From positions 5,726,001 to 5,790,000 of the forward strand of contig NC_060064.1 in the NCBI RefSeq assembly GCF_020283565.1: a stretch of DNA of 64,000 nt, in the 5' to 3' direction. The translations under genes and the position numbers were made by a program. Below are positions 14,130 through 25,345 of the stretch, one piece after another (the stretch's first letter is position 1; the number at the start of each line of letters is the position of its first letter). The notes beneath the pieces were generated by a model. The model did not search any database. It was not told the origin of the DNA and saw only the letters and a program-made list of their open reading frames with translations. The stretch is from Trifolium pratense (lineage: Eukaryota > Streptophyta > Magnoliopsida > Fabales > Fabaceae).

Positions 14130-14365
14130 TGTGTTTAGTTGTTTCATGAATTTATCACCCTCTTTAAAGTTGCGAGCCTCGTTGATAAGGAGTTAAGACT
14201 AAGGAATTTGTTGACTTGATTACAAGCGGTATTGATTGGAGTATTAAGGAACAATTATGTCGTTTTGGTGTCTCATAAATACACCATAACATATATGTGC
14301 GTCATTTCTGCTTTTGACTTAGCCTCGGTTGGTGATAACGCGGTGTTCAACCAAGCATGTCAACC
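14130..14365. repeat. Dispersed repeat B, copy 2
   Basis: Same orientation homologue of 7886-8130 (shared aagactaaggaa, caagcggtattgatt, aattatgtcgtt, cttttgacttag). It is followed directly by a SINE-like segment. Confidence 0.75.
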
Positions 14366-14407
14366 TGGACTTGTCAAATGTGTTTATGTCATCATACATT
14401 CGTATCT

Positions 14408-14522
14408 CTATAAGCATAACTCAATTAGTAAGGACACTGCAATATGCATGGTCTGAAGTTCAAATAAGATATTTCTTACTTATTCATCTTAAGCGATAAT
14501 TTTGTTTGCACTAGACTACTTT
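14408..14522 (+). repeat. Degenerate SINE (gagcataactcaattg family)
   Basis: A-box-like ataactcaattagtaagg, decayed B-box around ctgaagttcaaat, then the shared 3' part with ttattcatctt and cactagactac before an A-run. Related to the copy at 15528 and to the one at 49493. Confidence 0.6.
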
Positions 14523-14559
14523 AAAAAAAAACTCAAATTTATTACTAAATATGTTTTAT

Positions 14560-15510
14560 TTATTTATTTATTTATTTTAATTCTTCTCTTTTATAAATTT
14601 AGGGAAAGTTATATATCTACCCAACTACTACCATTGATTTATCTTTTTTTTTTCCTTTTGATTTTAAGCAAATTTATGGATGATAAGCACAACTTTGTTT
14701 TTAGTTTTGTACTGTAAAAGATATCCGTTCCTTCAAGTTAATTAGCAATACGTTGAAAAAAAATACAAATTCAACGTCACTAAATTTTAAAATGATGAAT
14801 TTACAAACAAGCTCACATCATACAAGTTTATAGCATAAAACAACAAAATGTGTTTAGATATTAATGTGACAAAATTAAAGTGATCAAAATAACATGTCTC
14901 TGAATCTCTAATGTTGCAGTGAAGTTAATTATTCGTTAAATATGTAACGAGTCGGAGATCTCTGACAATCTGAACCAAACAAAAACCATAAACAACACCA
15001 CACTTTTATGATCAAACCATAAAAAAACATGTAGAGAGAAAAAACTTATCTATATGAAAACCATCTGTTTAAATAAAAGATTTTAAAAAACGTAGTAGAA
15101 GAGTGATTTTTGGACCAATAAAAATGTTGCAAAACAATCTCACTTTGGTGAATGAGAAATAAGAAGTAGTTGAATAGAGAGAAAGTTGAGAGAGACACCA
15201 TTTATGTTTGAATTTGGATCAGACGCCTCGTAGACGATCTATAATTTTCATTTTTAAAAATAAAAGAATCGAGTTTCAATTATTTTTTATTTTTTTTGAC
15301 TAACAAGTTTCAATTAGTATTTTATATAAAGAAAAAAAAAATGTCATTATTTTATTGTTATCTACGACTTTGCTTAAAAACATAAAAAATGGGCAAGTCG
15401 TTGATGATGCAACACAGTTTCCTCTAAATGTGTAATTTTCTGAAAAAAAAATAATATTAATTTTATGATATACTTATTTTTTTTCTTCACTGAAATGTTT
15501 TTCTAAGGTC
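14560..15510. other. Gene-free AT-rich interval
   Basis: Nothing supported. The open frame at 14502-14717 is AT-driven and begins without a proper gene context. Confidence 0.45.
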
Positions 15511-15527
15511 AAGAAAAAGATAAATCT

Positions 15528-15671
15528 GTCCCCATGAGCTTAGCTCAATTGGTTGGGACATCAGCATTTTATATGTAGGAGCCAGGGTTCGAACCTGGAC
15601 ACTCCACTTATCCATCTTTAAAGGTGGAATTTCAAGCCACTAGGCTACCTGACCAAAAAAAAAAAAAAAAA
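15528..15671 (+). mobile_element. tRNA-derived SINE with A-tail and TSD
   Basis: A complete short interspersed element. It has an RNA polymerase III A box (tagctcaattgg), a strong B box (ggttcgaacctgg), a unique 3' body ending aggctacctgacc, and a poly(A) tail of 20 or more. A 14-bp duplication aaaaagataaatct flanks it (15514-15527 and 15672-15685). It is not a working tRNA gene: the cloverleaf is not maintained and the 3' body is SINE-specific. Confidence 0.92.
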
Positions 15672-16073
15672 AAAAAGATAAATCTAGCTACGAGAGAAAC
15701 TTTGAAAATTGGTTGTATAAATCTCCATATGTGGGATTATATGGTCAACGTGGCATATAGACAAGCTTTGAATGTTTGTGTTTATACTTATACTTACTAT
15801 ACTATAAATAGAAAAAATAGAAAATCAGCAACTCATGAAAAAAAAATCTCTTTATTTTCTGTTTAGTATTTTTTTAACTGAACTTTTAATTCTCTATTTT
15901 GTCACACACAAAATGACTTTTTGGTTTTAGTTAATTTAATTTTAACTTGAATTTGTTTAGATTTGACCTCTATAATTTAATATTCTAGTATACTATTTTT
16001 CATCAATTTAGATGATGTGGCATGTTGATATTGCATGTTATGCAATATTTTGGCGGCACATGGCATTGAGTTG

Positions 16074-16428
16074 TGTTAAGAGTCCCACATCGGTTGAGAG
16101 ATGGCCTGACTAAGTGTTTATATACTAGAGGCAATCCTCACCTTACAAGCCGGTTTTGTAAGGATGAGTTAGGCCCAATATTCATTTCTAAGATGGTATC
16201 AGAGCCTCTCCACGATCCGTTGGGCACCTGTTATCAGGTTTCCGCTATCGGGCCACCTACCGTTTATATCCACGCACCAAACCCAATAGTGCTGGGCGTG
16301 AGGGGGTGTGTTAAGAGTCCCACATCGGTTGAGAGATGGCCTGACTAAGTGTTTATATACTAGAGGCAATTCTCACCTTACAAGCCGGTTTTGTAAGGAT
16401 GAGTTAGGCCCAATATCCATTTCTAAGA
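16074..16428 (+). mobile_element. Complete TRIM retrotransposon
   Basis: Terminal-repeat retrotransposon in miniature, 355 bp. The two 120-bp LTRs (16074-16193 and 16309-16428) begin tgttaagagtcccacatcgg, end ttctaaga and differ at only two positions, so insertion is fairly recent. A primer-binding site tggtatcagagc, complementary to the 3' end of initiator Met-tRNA, begins at 16194, directly after LTR1. A purine tract (gtgaggggg) precedes LTR2. The TSD is agttg (16069-16073, 16429-16433). No protein is encoded; mobilisation would need enzymes from another element. Confidence 0.95.
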
Positions 16429-16579
16429 AGTTGTCATGTCACCAATGTCACATTATCATCTAATGAATGACTACTATGCGATAGGGTGCGAAAAACAAAA
16501 TTAAACATAAATATGGAGATCAAAAAGTTAAAATCTAAATAAAAAATTACAAGGAGCAAAAACATAAATTACCCAAAAA

Positions 16580-17615
16580 AAAAAAAGCTTTGATCGTTAT
16601 TTTCCATTTAAGCTATATGCAAGTTTTTCATCACGGTAAAATAATGCAACCAACTTTTAAAAATTCACCCAAATAATATAAAACCGGCACAACCCATCAG
16701 TTAGTAATTAGAACAAATTAATATAATGTTTCAAATTGTAAAATTCAATTATAATCTCACGTGTCACAAATTTCTATGATATCTTATTTTTGTTACACCG
16801 TTTAATCTTCCCCTCTCACATACGAACTTGTGATTCTCGAAATCTTAATTTCAACCGGTTGTTACTAAAACTCATACATCACTACTATTTTTAAGACAAA
16901 ACAATACCCTACTTTTGTGAGTAATATTAACAATTAAGATAAATATAACAATTTATTGACCTAAAGATAACTTTTATATATAGATAAAAGAGAAGAAAAT
17001 AGATAAAAAAAATCCATTATTTTACCGTGATGAAAAACTTGCATGTGCAATAGTTGAAGTAAAATATTGAAACTAAGGTTTTTCAGGAAATTCTTGCTTT
17101 AGTCCCTTTAATTCAAAGTTTTTTGCTTTTGGTCTTGTAATTAGGTTTGATTTTATTTTCATCCTTGTCATGTGACCGCCACCATTAAATATAACATGAC
17201 AAATACATTGCTGCGTAACACTAGAGTATGACGTAACATGCCATGTCATCATGTTATATCATCTTAAATTACATGGACCGAAAGACATAATATTCATGTT
17301 TTTTCCAAGTGACAAAAACCAAAAATTAAGTAACCATAATATTATTTGGACCAAAAGCATAAATTTGCAAAAAAAAAAAAAAACACAACAATAATACCGG
17401 CCAATGATATTTATGAGGAGGGGTGAGCAAGAAAACCAAAAAATCCAACCGAACAAAACCAAAAATATTGACCATAACTAACAATTTTGAAACCGATCTT
17501 ATGGTTATCTGTTTGGTTTGGTTCAGTTTAATGGTTCAGATTGATTTTCGTTTTTAAAAAATGCTAATATTCGATTTGATTTTTTTATAGCATCTTTTCA
17601 AACAATCCTAATAAT
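16580..17615. other. Gene-free interval with worn repeats
   Basis: Around 17085-17340 the sequence resembles common legume repeats that alternate 'gtccctttaattc' and 'gtcatgtgaccg' phrases, but no ends were found. No gene is supported. Confidence 0.4.
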
Positions 17616-17631
17616 AACAATATATATGGTT

Positions 17632-17770
17632 GTCCACAATTCCTAGTTCAACTGGTAGAAATGTCGAAATTGCTAGTGTCGGACGTCAGGACCAGGGTTC
17701 GAACCCCGGTCACTCCACTTTGTGTGTGTGAGTTTTCAATGACTTTGTCATTTCGTCTATCAACAAAAAA
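17632..17770 (+). mobile_element. tRNA-derived SINE, second family, with TSD
   Basis: A-box tagttcaactggtag, B-box gggttcgaaccccgg, 3' segment gtgtgagtttt...catttcgtctatcaac. It is flanked by 16-bp repeats aacaatatatatggtt (17616-17631) and aacaatatatacggtt (17771-17786), one mismatch. Related copies occur at 4520, 28002 (minus), 48936 and, as a fragment, 50883. Confidence 0.9.
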
Positions 17771-18012
17771 AACAATATATACGGTTAAAAAAAATCGGTT
17801 CGGAATAGTAAACTTTAATTTCTTAAAAGTTAATTATGGTTTGGTTTGAAACCATAGAACCGAATCATTTTAACAGTTCGATTCAGAAGACAAACAGTTC
17901 AGTTCGACTCAATTACTATAAATTTTGAAAACAATTTGATTCATTTCGATTATATTTTTCTCCCAAACCGAAACATGCCCACCCCTATTAGAGCTTGGGG
18001 CCTTTCAAGGAA

Positions 18013-19319
18013 GGCGCTGGCTAGCATGGGAAAGGGTGGTAGGTCTCCCACCATGGGAAACTACCCTTTACCCTTAGATCATGAAGGTCTACCATAAATC
18101 ATTATAAAGTGTCCATACCATATTTTATCCTCTTTCACCAAAATATTTTTTGTATCATTATCAAAATCATCTTTTAATTTATATATTATTATTAAATTAA
18201 CTATATGTTATTATTAAATTAATTTTTATATACCAAAATTTATTTTAATGTAATATATATTTTACTTCAAAATTTACATGTGCAATAACAAAAGTGGTAA
18301 AAAAAACCTAAATATTTTAATGTAATATATTTTTTGTATTCATTTTCTCTACTCTTTTATTTTACTCTAGGTCTGTTTTGCAAGACCAAAAATTTGATTT
18401 AGGATATGTTTAGAAAGACCAATAAATTAGGTTTTAGCTTATAAATTATAGACTCATATAACTAAGAAAGAGCAGTGTGATGACGATAATTTGGCCATGA
18501 GCTTATAGCTTATTTTTCAAACGTGATTTAAATTAGCTTATCAGCTTATAGCTTATCATTGTTCACTAGTAGAAAAATAACTTTTTTAGACGGAATTTCG
18601 GACAGATTTAGGACATTGTTTGGACAGATTTGGGACGGAATTTTATTTTCAGACGGATTTGGATTTCAGACAGACTGGACCCTGTCCAAAAAAGCCTCGT
18701 GGCTAATTTTTTATTTCGTCCCAAAATCCGTCCGAAACTTTTTCAGACAAATTTCGGACTAATTAAAGACAAATTCAATACTATAAATAAATGTTTAAAC
18801 AAATATAATGAATTTTAATTTTGTTTTGAACTGAATTTAAATAAATTTAATAATTAAATTTTATTTGAAATAAATTGTGCAATAAACATTTTGTTAACTA
18901 AAATGAATAAGTATAAAAAAGATATATTAAATTAATAAAATGAGATATTTAGTACAATGAGACTTTCTCTTATATGTGTTTCATCTCTCGACCTTCTCTA
19001 TTTTTAAGTTCAATTTTTAGATTTTTTTTTCCACACCTTTGTTATTGTACATGTAAACTTTGACGTAAAATATATATTACATTAAAATAAAATTCTAGCA
19101 TATAAAAATTAATTTAATATAATAACATATAATTAATTTAATAATAATATATAAATTAAAAGATGATTTTGGTAATGATAAAAAAATATTTTAGTGAAAG
19201 ACGATATAATATGGTGTGAACACTTTATTATGGTTTATGGTAGACCTTCATGATCTAAGGGTAAAGGGTAGTTTCCCATGGTGGGAGACCTACCACCCTT
19301 TCCCATGCTAGCCAGCGCC
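18013..19319. mobile_element. Nonautonomous Mutator element with long terminal inverted repeats
   Basis: TIRs of about 200 bp or more start ggcgctggctagcatggg and end cccatgctagccagcgcc; both arms carry the ggtaggtctcccaccatggg block. A perfect 9-bp TSD ttcaaggaa flanks it (18004-18012, 19320-19328). The interior (1.3 kb total) has no transposase. It includes, at about 18564, the string cactagtagaaaaa, the usual terminus of a CACTA element, so it seems to hold part of another transposon. Confidence 0.93.
18564..18780 (+). mobile_element. Fragment with CACTA-type terminus
   Basis: Begins with cactagtagaaaaat, a common plant CACTA (En/Spm) end, then repeats of agacggatttgga and ggacagattt, as in CACTA subterminal arrays. 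No opposite end is seen inside the Mutator element, so only a piece is present. The right limit is approximate. Confidence 0.55.
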
Positions 19320-19329
19320 TTCAAGGAAA

Positions 19330-20980
19330 AACAACCAAATGCTATACCATTTGTTTTAACATCAAAATCATATGGTAGTCAATGAAGGCAGATGACCCCG
19401 CTTTCATTTGCTGTCTTCTCAAGCTGAACTCTATTCAGAATATCTGCATGAAAATTCAGAAGCTTTACATTCAAGTTTTCTGATTTGTAACCATCGATCA
19501 GTAGTTTCAAAGTCATGAAAAAGGACTATATGTGCAAGGAAGTATAAGTATTTAATTAATTGCATATGCATATAAAGTACAAGTCACAACAAGAGGCTGG
19601 TAAGATGCAATAATATATGTATACTGATTACAAATAGTGTGATTTAAATTTGGCTTGAATTTGTAACCAATGTTTCATACTTTAGAAGTTGGGCTAGGTG
19701 AGGTTCATAATCAAGAACTGAATTCTTCTTACATTTCAAGAAATTAAATGTCATGTATGTGGGTGTGTCTTTATTAATTGCTATTAACCATTTTCTTGCA
19801 AGTTGCAACCAACAACCCAAGAAATTATATTTGTGAACAAAAATATTTCAAGTTTAATTTAGGGTGTATAAGAAAGGAGTATGGTTTTTAGTAAAAATAA
19901 ATAAATAAAGGAGTATGGTTTATTGACTCTTCCAAAAGCTGGATTTGGAGTGTATTATTTAGGGTTGACCCTAATTTTGAGGATGTATCAATCATTGATT
20001 GTTGATGATATATTGATATTTTTATTCATGTGCACGAGTGATGTACAATTTTACTAATATCTTTATTTTGCTTTAAGCATTATATTTTTTTGTTCTTGTC
20101 AATTTTTTTTTAACATGCTTTTGTATCAAACTGTTGGACCATGTAAAAGTGTCTAACCGGATTAAATTAATAGATTAGGCTAAAAAAAAAAAACTACACA
20201 TGTGTCTTTTGACAACACAATCTTAAAAACATTAGATTTGTGAATTATTTTATTTATTCATGTTGAATTTTTAATCAATCCTGACTTTGATATCCATATT
20301 GGGTCAAGAGCAACCACACAAATGAGTTGAGCAACCTAAAGCTATTGAGTCTATGATTTCACCCACTTATATGTTGTTCTATCAGTCTATCTTAACTCTT
20401 CTCTCAGACTCGATATATCTCAATACTCTCAAGTGTGAGACTCTTTGCGTCCGCGATGCTTCATTAGTCTCTTATTGCTCTCCCATCAAGTCGAACTAAA
20501 CTATGAATTGAACAACCTCACAAATGACTTTTAACACTATATCTTAACATAAAATTTGAAGACATTAAGTTTATAAATTTACTTATTTATAAAATATTCG
20601 ACCTCAATTTTTTTTTCAAATAACGTCAGACTTCCCATCAAACTATTACTCCACAAAACTAATTACTAATGCAAGTACGACAAGTAAAATTTGAAAACTC
20701 CAAAGATAAAATTTGAAACAGAGGAATATGACTTGCAATCTTCGCGAAAGACCATGGTGCAGGGGAATTAAAATAAAAAAAATTCATGTATTATACTAGA
20801 AATTATAAGAGGATAGGGTAGGTAAGTACTAAGTCTAGGTTTGACATATTCCTATAATTTGGATGGCAAATTTAGTGACCTTTTTTTGTTGTTGAGGGAG
20901 GATGGCAAATTCAGTGATGAGCCACTAGAAAAATCTCCATCAAATTATTTATATGCAACTGAAAAGATTTAATTAAAATA
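19330..20980. other. Gene-free AT-rich interval
   Basis: No open reading frame, RNA gene or delimited transposon is supported. Confidence 0.45.
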
Positions 20981-21116
20981 CTTTTTTATAAGAAATTTTT
21001 GACTTTTCATATTTATTTAATAATAAATGTATCTGGTTTATATTATAGACTAAATACATTAGTTATTCAATAAACTTAAAAAATTAACCGTTTCTTATAA
21101 AAATGACCGGAGAGAA
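20981..21116. mobile_element. Degenerate Stowaway-like MITE
   Basis: Left cttttttataagaaa and right tttcttataaaaatgaccggagag are imperfect inverted repeats with TA on both sides. The right end resembles the intact Stowaway copies in this window. Confidence 0.5.
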
Positions 21117-21264
21117 TACTTTTTATGTCTCACACCAACTGTCTTATTTGATCATTTCATGCAAATTAAAATTATAAAAAATAGAATGATAATTTTACTA
21201 ATTTAACCTTATTTTTTATTAACATATATGGTAAATATAAAGAGATGAATAAGAGGTATTATAT

Positions 21265-21466
21265 ATGACGGGGCGACCAACGCTGAACTGATCCAAGTGA
21301 TAAGAGTCTTGGTCTCCTTTAACTATGTGGTCATATAGCTTCGATTCATGGCTGATGCGTATGGAGAAAATTCGGTTGAGAGAGAATAACTCACCTTGTG
21401 CGCCCCACGAGTTCCCCGACGAAGATTAATCATCGTAAACGGTGGTGGAAACTTCGTAACAATATC
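21265..21466 (+). repeat. SINE-like sequence related to a tRNA (Leu/Ser-type head)
   Basis: A-box-like ccaagtgataagagtcttgg and B-box-like tagcttcgattcatgg lie about 55 bp apart. They are followed by a long body (gctgatgcgtatggag...ggtggtggaaacttcg) that resembles a common Medicago interspersed repeat. No clear TSD or tail. Confidence 0.5.
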
Positions 21467-21469
21467 ATG

Positions 21470-22338
21470 GTAACCCCAAAAAAATAAATATATAAAGCCG
21501 AGGTTCGAATCCCAAATATTTTATTTATTCATCTTTAAGGTGAAATTCTATTTGTTTTTAGCTATGTTAAATTTGTGTTTGTATTTTACTTATATACTCT
21601 ACAAATTTAAATGAATTAATAAAAAAAAAATTATAGTAAAAAGTCAATGAGAGAAGCTAATAAAATTAATAGTACACTTCTAACGGGACGAGCGAAGCTA
21701 ATAAAATTAATTTGGTGGTTTCTAAATATGGCACTCCACCCCTTACAAAGTCAATGAGAGAAATTAATAGGGACATAATGTTGTCTGCTGTTTGATCAAA
21801 TATTTATAGACTTATAGTAACATTTGAATTGCATGCTGTGCCAAGGCAAAAGAAACAAGGAAGAAGAAAAAAAATTAAAGTTTAAGAGAGCCATTGCATA
21901 TACATCTAAATCATTAAATCAATTGCATCATCATCCCTTGCTAGAAAGCAATTGCATCATCTTGTCTAAAGTAGTAATTACCAAGTTATATTTTTAGTCT
22001 TATACTTTGGGTCCGGGCTTCCATGTCATTCTTCTGGGACTTGAATATTTGACTTTTCGGAGTTCCTCACAGGATCCTCTAATATTATTCACGCTGAGCT
22101 TCATGCAATTCATTAGGAATATTGTTGTTGACTAACCAATTGACAATTGGATTATCGGGACATTATTTATGATAGTATTACACAAACTCTGTTCATCGTA
22201 TTGATATCTTTCATGAATTGTAACCAAAAAAAATCTTTCATGAACAAACTCTTAATTTTCACAATTATACCACTCCGATTCAAGACATCAAAAAATTTCT
22301 TCACCATAATTGGCAAGTGCACATTGCCCATATCCTTA
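21470..22338. other. Gene-free interval with SINE 3' fragment
   Basis: A B-box-like gaggttcgaatccc and the SINE phrase ttattcatctttaaggtgaaattct at about 21500-21550 look like a truncated SINE. The rest is unassigned. Confidence 0.4.
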
Positions 22339-22346
22339 GGAAAAAC

Positions 22347-22982
22347 TTAGGGATGGCAATGGGCGCCCACGGGTGCGGGTTTGAGTGATACCAAACCCAC
22401 ACCCGAAATCAACACCCAAACCCAAACCCAAACCCAAATCTGTTCGGGTGGCAAAACCACACCCACGCCCACACCCATTGGGTTCGGGTTTTTTACACCC
22501 AAACCCAAACCCACAACACATTTTGTACTACTTTGCAAATTTAAGCAAAACAAGGTAAATTTAAGCAAAAACAATGGAATTTAAACATATTGTCAATCAC
22601 TTAGCAAAAACATAGGTTTAAAATTACAAGGGAATTTAAAATTACAAAATAGTCTTTCAAGAAATTAAATTACAACTAAACCAAAATTAAGTTCTTCCAA
22701 CTTTCAAGCAAAATTCAAACACAATTTTGGTTTTTGGTTTGTGAAAAACCTAATTTTACTTTTACACTTATATATATATATGTGGGGGTATTTAGGTAAT
22801 TTTAACATATTTCGGGTGGGTGTATGAGTTTCGGGTGTGGGTTTGAGTGATACCAAACTCACACCCATATTTTCGGGTGTCACCCAAACCCAAACCCAAA
22901 CCCAGTCAATTCGGGTTTCGCCCGTTGATTTGGGTTTGGGTTCGGGTGGGTCTCACGGGTTTGGGTTTTTCTGCCATCCCCA
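22347..22982. mobile_element. hAT-type nonautonomous element rich in ACCCAAA/GGGTTT
   Basis: Ends tagggatggca and tgccatcccc are inverted and the element is flanked by an 8-bp duplication ggaaaaac (22339-22346, 22983-22990), typical of hAT transposons. Both arms hold runs of acccaaaccc and gggtttggg and the shared string gggtttgagtgataccaaac. The repeats resemble degenerate telomere units but read as subterminal arrays. Open frames over the arms are low-complexity and not genes. Confidence 0.85.
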
Positions 22983-22990
22983 GGAAAAAC

Positions 22991-23641
22991 ATATGTGAGG
23001 GAAGAAACGTGCAAACTTTCTTCTTGGGCTTGACCCCTTCTCAAACATAGATCCCTTGGTCTATTTCTCCCCTTTGCACGACCTGTTGGAGCTTCTCTTT
23101 ACGGACTCTTGTAACAAAAAAAACCCTAATATTTTGCACACTACAAGGAACACAATATTTAGAAGAAAAAAAGAAGCTATATTTCATTGACATTATTTAT
23201 ATTATAATATTATTTTTATAAACTTCTCTCTCTTTTTTGTATAAATGTTTTATATTTTTAATTGAATTATACTCCATTTGGTTTTGATTATAAAAAATCT
23301 CATATTTGGCAGTTCAAAATATAAGCAAATTACGAAGGACAGTTTAATTTAAAAGATGCTATTATACATATTATCAAATTCAAAACGAGATACTATTACT
23401 TTTTATTAAATTAAAAAAATCATTTATTATTAATATTGACTAAGATTCTTATACTTAACTGGAGTTTGAATTTTTTTCTTATTATAAACAAAAATCAGAT
23501 GAAAATAATAATATACAGCGCCAATTAGTTGCCTCAATATAATTTTTTTTGTCTTTTTTTAGAAAAAGCTTTATTTTTTTGTTGTTACAAAAAAAAAGCT
23601 TTGTTTAATTTATGGTTCATAATTTTTTTATTAGAGTATAA
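22991..23641. other. Gene-free interval
   Basis: No supported feature. Confidence 0.4.
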
Positions 23642-23650
23642 TTCATAAAT

Positions 23651-24046
23651 GAGGAGGAATCCGTTGACTCTAAGAGTAAGTCTCCATTGACTTATTCCGC
23701 TTAATAACTCGATATCGACATTATATTTCTTCAATCCAACTATTGAATTCAAAGATCTTATTGAGTATAACAACTTCACAAATTTTTATAAAATTCAAAA
23801 AAATGTAGTTATGTATTCAGACTATTGAAATTCAACTATTTTTTTAAAAATTTGTCGTACGTTCAAATAAAGTTATCAGAAAAAGTATCAAACGATTTTG
23901 AACTTTTATAAAAATTTGTGAAGTTGATCTACTCAATGAGATCTTTGAATTCAACGGTTGAATTGAAGATATATTTTGCCGATATTGAGTTATTAAGCGG
24001 AGTAAGTCAATGGAGACTTACTCTTGAAGTGAACGGATCCTTCCTC
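23651..24046. mobile_element. Mutator-type foldback MITE, 396 bp
   Basis: Inverted arms share agtaagtctccattgactta, ccgcttaataactc and ttcaaagatct. Ends gaggaggaatccgtt and aacggatccttcctc are bracketed by a perfect 9-bp TSD ttcataaat (23642-23650, 24047-24055). Noncoding. Confidence 0.9.
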
Positions 24047-24059
24047 TTCATAAATATAT

Positions 24060-24955
24060 GTACCAACAAATTCACATACTTTTTTTGGTAAGCACATACG
24101 TGTAGTTTAAAATGATGTAATAATAGTATAAACTTATTTGCATTTTTTTCTTTTTTGGTATTCTACACTTACTTATTTTTAAGTTGGTATAATAATTGAA
24201 TGTACTACTATTGTTGTGGATAAGAGCTGCTGAATAGGTATACCAGCTTCTAATGGAGGATATAGAGTTTATTGAGAGCAGTAGAAACCATATTGAGCAT
24301 AGAGAAATCGGTTGGGTATTGATTTCCATATAATCCAATATACTACTTAATTTCATTAACCATATTCAATATCTTAGGTATATATGTTACAGTGTCTCTC
24401 TTATGAGTCTTATGAGTGATGAGAGTATTTCTCAAAGAAATTAGATTGGAATAATATTATACACTCGATTGGCCTAACTACTCTTTGTTTTGTCTTGTTT
24501 GCTATAGTCAATGACTCAATCGGTAGATGAAGAATTTAAGTTCAATTTGCCTTGTATGGAAATTTTGATTATGCAAGACATGAAAATTGTTTACTCATAG
24601 ATAAGATCAAATTAAATGATTTTAAAAACGAGTTATAGCAATTTGTTTGATTGATGTACTTAAAAATAAAGTTTGACTCGATTCCACATTATTGTAATAC
24701 TACTTCTTTTCACATTTTGTAAAACTATAGGATTAATTTTCTCCCGAGATAGGAAAATATTGTTGTTCATAGTTCATACGTACCTTTGTTAGAGTATCAA
24801 AACTTTATGCTAGTTTCTAATTTTTTTTTTAATTTTTATTTTATGTCAATTTGTATTACAAACATTATACTTAATGAAATAAATTTGGTCTCGTTAGCTA
24901 GGAACTTTTTAGAACACAAAGTGTTTCTTTAAGCAGCTAAAATTTTGGAATAATA
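24060..24955. other. Gene-free AT-rich interval
   Basis: No supported feature; the short minus-strand frame at 24072-24356 has no recognisable domain. Confidence 0.4.
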
Positions 24956-24959
24956 AAGA

Positions 24960-25345
24960 GGCTAGATTTCGGTCTCTTTTAGTTAAATTGTACTTTTAAC
25001 TTTCACAAATTTATGGTTTTGGACTCTTAACTTTTATAATAGCACTTTTGGCTCCCCAACTTTTACAAACTTGCGATTTTACCGACCAAGTTAAAGCACA
25101 TGTGAGCAATGTCTCACATGCCACGTGACATGTGAGTCATTGTCTACGTGACAAATCACGTTGACGACATGCAAGTCATTATCCACATGGTAACACATGT
25201 TGATTTGTCATGTGAGTTACTTGATAGGCATGCGTTGACTTAGTTAAAATTAGTGGGGGTCATCCTTTTGCGAAAAAAGGTCTAAATTTACAGAACCAAA
25301 ATCTCAAGTTTGTGAAAATTAGAGTACCAAAAAATTATTTTTTAA
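24960..25345. repeat. Putative foldback repeat without clear ends
   Basis: The left part (ttcacaaatttatggttttgg) and right part (ccaaaatctcaagtttgtgaa) are inverted. The centre alternates catgtgag and cacgtgacatgtgag phrases. This organisation is common in legume intergenic repeats. TSD not found. Confidence 0.5.

Noticed and set aside
15534..15610. Functional tRNA gene
   Set aside because: A and B boxes are present but the cloverleaf cannot be drawn, and the 3' body, A-tail and TSD mark it as a SINE.
16073..16348. Open frame of 91 codons over the TRIM
   Set aside because: It crosses LTR, PBS and internal region of a noncoding TRIM; no protein similarity.
22336..22584. Open frames on both strands in the ACCCAAA region
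   Set aside because: Simple repeat translation within a hAT element.
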